A stretch of 8,300 bases of DNA. Origin: Dehalococcoidia bacterium UBA3254 (GTDB lineage: Bacteria > Chloroflexota > Dehalococcoidia > Dehalococcoidales > UBA3254). The notes beneath the pieces are model-generated. The model was not told where the DNA came from and searched no databases. It saw nothing but the letters and a program-made list of their open reading frames with translations. The stretch spans positions 1 to 8,300 of the forward strand of contig DEUU01000255.1 of the NCBI GenBank assembly GCA_002362735.1. Direction: 5' to 3'. Of the stretch, positions 6,361 through 8,300 are shown piece after piece (the first letter of the stretch is position 1; every line of letters begins with the position of its first letter). Made by a program: the position numbers and the translations under genes.

Positions 6361-6395
6361 AATGGGAAGGGCAGAAGGTCTCTGCCCTTCCCATT
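6361..6395 (+). repeat. Perfect 15-bp stem-loop in the dctP2-dctQ2 gap
   Basis: AATGGGAAGGGCAGA (6361-6375) and TCTGCCCTTCCCATT (6381-6395) are exact reverse complements around the 5-nt loop AGGTC. It is the strongest hairpin in the window. No T-tract follows (next bases GAATTAAAAAGCG), so full intrinsic termination is unlikely. Between a binding-protein gene and its permease genes, such hairpins commonly protect the upstream mRNA and let the binding protein be made in excess; that is the likely role here. A partial terminator is the alternative. Confidence 0.75.
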
Positions 6396-6466
6396 GAATT
6401 AAAAAGCGAAAATTATGAGGCAGCCCGGGTGAGGTTACCCCTTTAGATATAAGACAGATAATTGGG

Positions 6467-6472
6467 AGGAGG
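6467..6472 (+). promoter_or_regulatory. Shine-Dalgarno site that selects ATG 6480 for dctQ2
   Basis: AGGAGG lies 7 nt before ATG 6480. An in-frame TTG at 6462 would place this site inside the coding region, so the ATG is the better start. Confidence 0.8.
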
Positions 6473-6479
6473 GTTTAAC

Positions 6480-7025
6480 ATGAGCTCGGAAAGCTCGGTG
6501 GTAAAACAACCTACAGCCAGTTTGGCCAACCGGCTGTTTGATCGTATCACTTATGCATTACTGGTCCTGGCTGGATCATTCTCGGTGCTGATGGCTGTGG
6601 TAGTCACTTACGGAGTGATACGCCGCTATTTCTTCCGCAGTCCGGATGATAATGGCTATCTGGTGGTCTGCTTTTTCATGCTGTGCGTGGCGATGCTGTC
6701 CTTTCCTCAAACTCAGAGGATGAACCGGCATATCACGGTAGATTTTGTGAGCAGCCGTCTGCCTCCTCTGGCGAGGGGCATTATTCTGAATGTGATTGGT
6801 CCTCTGATGGGACTGGTCTTTTGTGGCATCATCGTCTGGATGACCTGGAATAATTCCATCTTTGCTTTTAAGACCGGGGAGACCACGACTTTGAACGCGC
6901 TTATACCGGCCTGGCCGATCAAGATGATTGTTCCGTTTGGCGCGGGGCTAATGTGTCTGGTGATGCTGGTCCAGATGCTGCGGTATTTCTTTTCATTGAG
7001 AGTTAAGGCGGGCAAAGCAGTATAG
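6480..7025 (+). CDS. dctQ: TRAP transporter small permease, DctQ family (operon 2)
   Basis: Small membrane subunit of 181 aa from ATG 6480, chosen over TTG 6462 because AGGAGG lies between them. Hydrophobic segments at about 23-45, 58-77, 100-122 and 144-168 give the standard four-TM DctQ layout. The family motif after segment 1 is RRYFFRSPDDNGY (48-60). It keeps R49, Y50 and P55 but has N58-G59 where the operon-1 protein and many relatives have Trp. The HITVDF motif (84-89) matches HVAVDF in DctQ1. It sits 32 nt upstream of dctM2, so the two membrane genes are tightly coupled, unlike in operon 1. It is clearly a paralogue of DctQ1 but diverged outside the motifs. Confidence 0.92.
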   Translation: MSSESSVVKQPTASLANRLFDRITYALLVLAGSFSVLMAVVVTYGVIRRYFFRSPDDNGYLVVCFFMLCVAMLSFPQTQRMNRHITVDFVSSRLPPLARGIILNVIGPLMGLVFCGIIVWMTWNNSIFAFKTGETTTLNALIPAWPIKMIVPFGAGLMCLVMLVQMLRYFFSLRVKAGKAV

Positions 7026-7057
7026 TGGTTGTAAATCTATTTCAGGAGTAATTTACG

Positions 7058-8300
7058 GTGGATATAGTAACGATTTCCCTGATCGCCCTGGGAGCCCTGT
7101 TGATTATCATGATGGTTGGGATACCTGTTCCCATTGCTATCGGTTTTTGTGCTGTGATCGGTATCATGCTGACCCTGGGGGCGCCCGGTCTGACCAAATT
7201 AAGTTTCATTCCTTACATTCAGTTTTTTGACATGAGCTGGACCCCGCTGGTGCTCTTCACCTTACTGGCCTATATCCTGGATGAGACCGATATCGCCTCG
7301 GATGTCTTTAAAGCCGCAAATAACTGGCTGTCGCGTTTACCGGGCGGGCTGGCGGTTGCTGCCGTCTGGGCGGAAGGAATCATGGCCGCCGCCATCGGCA
7401 GCAGCACCATTACCGCCATTGCTATCGGTAAGATTTCGGTGCCGCAAATGGAAAAGATGGGTTACGAAAAGGGATTCTCTTTGGGAGCAATCTTAGGCGG
7501 GGGTGTGCTGGGGCCGCTGATCCCACCCAGTATTCCTTTTATTACCTATGCCATTATTGCCCAAGTATCTATTGTCAAGCTCTTTATCGCGGGCATCATC
7601 CCGGGGATTGTCCTGATCCTGATGTTCACGATCTATATTGTGACCGCCTGTAAAATAAGGCCTAATCTGGCCCCGCAAGCCTTGTCCGTCAGCTGGAAAG
7701 AAAGGTTCTATTCTTTGCGCAAGGTCTGGGCGATAGCGATTATTATACTGGGTATCCTGGGAGGCATTTATTTCGGCATTATGACGGCCACCGAAGCTGC
7801 CGGGGTAGCGGTGATCCTGGCTTTGATACTCTCGGTAGTGGCTTACCGCTTCCGTGTCAAGAACCTCTTCCATGCCATGATGGAAGGGGCCATTACGAAC
7901 GGCATGATCTGTTTCATGGTGATTGCAGTCTTGATACTGAGCTATCTGGTGGGAAGCTCCGGCATGGCTCGAATGTTGACCAATTATCTGGTTTCATTAA
8001 ACGTTTCTCCGATACTGGTCATCGTTTTGATTATGATCTTGCTTCTCATATTGGGCTGCTTTATGGACTCTCTGACCATTATCCTCATAACCCTGCCCTT
8101 TTTCGTGCCTCTGGTCCAGGGACTGGGTTTTTCTCTGATCTGGTTTGGAGTACTGCTGGTGGTAAATTCAGAGATCGGCCTGCTTACCCCACCGATGGGG
8201 CTCAATTTATTTATCATGAGACAGGTCTTTAATATTCCGATTGGCCGGCTGATCCGTTCTGAGACTCCTTTTATCATAGTACTGGCAATCTTTCTGAGCA
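7058..8300 (+). CDS. dctM: TRAP transporter large permease, DctM family (operon 2), 3' end beyond the window
   Basis: Main transport subunit. The frame is open from GTG 7058 to the window edge: 414 codons with no stop, against a usual length of about 425-435, so only the last few residues are missing. The GTG is supported by AGGAG (7044-7048), 9 nt upstream. Family blocks in order: PLVLFTLLAYILDETDIA (63-80); AAAIGSSTITAIAIGKISVPQM (110-131); GVLGPLIPPSIPFITYA (149-165); MTATEAAGVAV (242-252); LGCFMDSLTIIL (332-343); and E372 followed by LLTPPMGLNLFIM (375-387). In the first ion-site hairpin the usual SGSS reads IGSS (I113 at the first Ser). The final GLNLF block is canonical, unlike in DctM1. 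The hydrophobic segments are typical of a multi-TM permease. It ends operon 2 as far as can be seen. Confidence 0.93.
   Translation, partial: MDIVTISLIALGALLIIMMVGIPVPIAIGFCAVIGIMLTLGAPGLTKLSFIPYIQFFDMSWTPLVLFTLLAYILDETDIASDVFKAANNWLSRLPGGLAVAAVWAEGIMAAAIGSSTITAIAIGKISVPQMEKMGYEKGFSLGAILGGGVLGPLIPPSIPFITYAIIAQVSIVKLFIAGIIPGIVLILMFTIYIVTACKIRPNLAPQALSVSWKERFYSLRKVWAIAIIILGILGGIYFGIMTATEAAGVAVILALILSVVAYRFRVKNLFHAMMEGAITNGMICFMVIAVLILSYLVGSSGMARMLTNYLVSLNVSPILVIVLIMILLLILGCFMDSLTIILITLPFFVPLVQGLGFSLIWFGVLLVVNSEIGLLTPPMGLNLFIMRQVFNIPIGRLIRSETPFIIVLAIFLS

Noticed and set aside
6462..6479. TTG 6462 as the dctQ2 start
   Set aside because: The Shine-Dalgarno AGGAGG lies downstream of it and fits ATG 6480.

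Overview
The window holds two complete-looking TRAP (tripartite ATP-independent periplasmic) transporter operons in tandem on the + strand. They are preceded by the 3' end of an unrelated VOC-fold (glyoxalase-type) gene and a long AT-rich non-coding stretch. Layout: VOC C-terminus (1-374); about 1.2 kb without a convincing gene (375-1596), holding a putative sigma-70-type promoter near 1142-1170; operon 1 = dctP1 (1597-2781), dctQ1 (2798-3331), dctM1 (3502-4800); a 350-bp spacer (4801-5150) with a second, closely similar promoter; operon 2 = dctP2 (5151-6293), dctQ2 (6480-7025), dctM2 (7058 to beyond the window end). All coding is on one strand, and no transposase, CRISPR array, tRNA or rRNA is visible.

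Organism: both solute-binding proteins carry a lipoprotein signal with the lipobox Cys at residue 22. Each is followed by a long Thr/Pro/Ala/Ser-rich linker. Classical proteobacterial DctP proteins are soluble and periplasmic, so lipid anchoring suggests a cell without a conventional outer membrane. Together with mid-range GC, TTG/GTG starts and this linker style, the best guess is Chloroflexota, perhaps Dehalococcoidia from an anaerobic or subsurface setting. This is inference; no marker gene is present.

How the genes work: DctP captures an organic (usually carboxylate) solute outside the membrane. It delivers the solute to the DctQ (4-TM) and DctM (12-TM-class) membrane complex, which imports it using an ion gradient, usually Na+. 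The two systems are paralogous but clearly diverged, and substrates cannot be assigned. By hand alignment DctP2 lacks the arginine that normally clamps the substrate carboxylate, whereas DctP1 keeps it.

The most interesting non-coding signal is a 95/96-bp module found once upstream of each operon (1126-1220 and 4894-4989), about 84% identical by hand count. It contains TTGACA, a 17/18-nt spacer, TATTAT and a 30-bp block identical in both copies. It is bracketed by inverted TGTCG/CGACA arms and implies 5' leaders of about 420 and 205 nt. The two operons therefore look co-regulated. Each operon also has one strong inverted repeat in an enlarged intergenic gap, but at different places: dctQ-dctM in operon 1 and dctP-dctQ in operon 2. 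I see no clearly novel system; the best leads are the shared promoter/leader module and the arginine-less binding protein.
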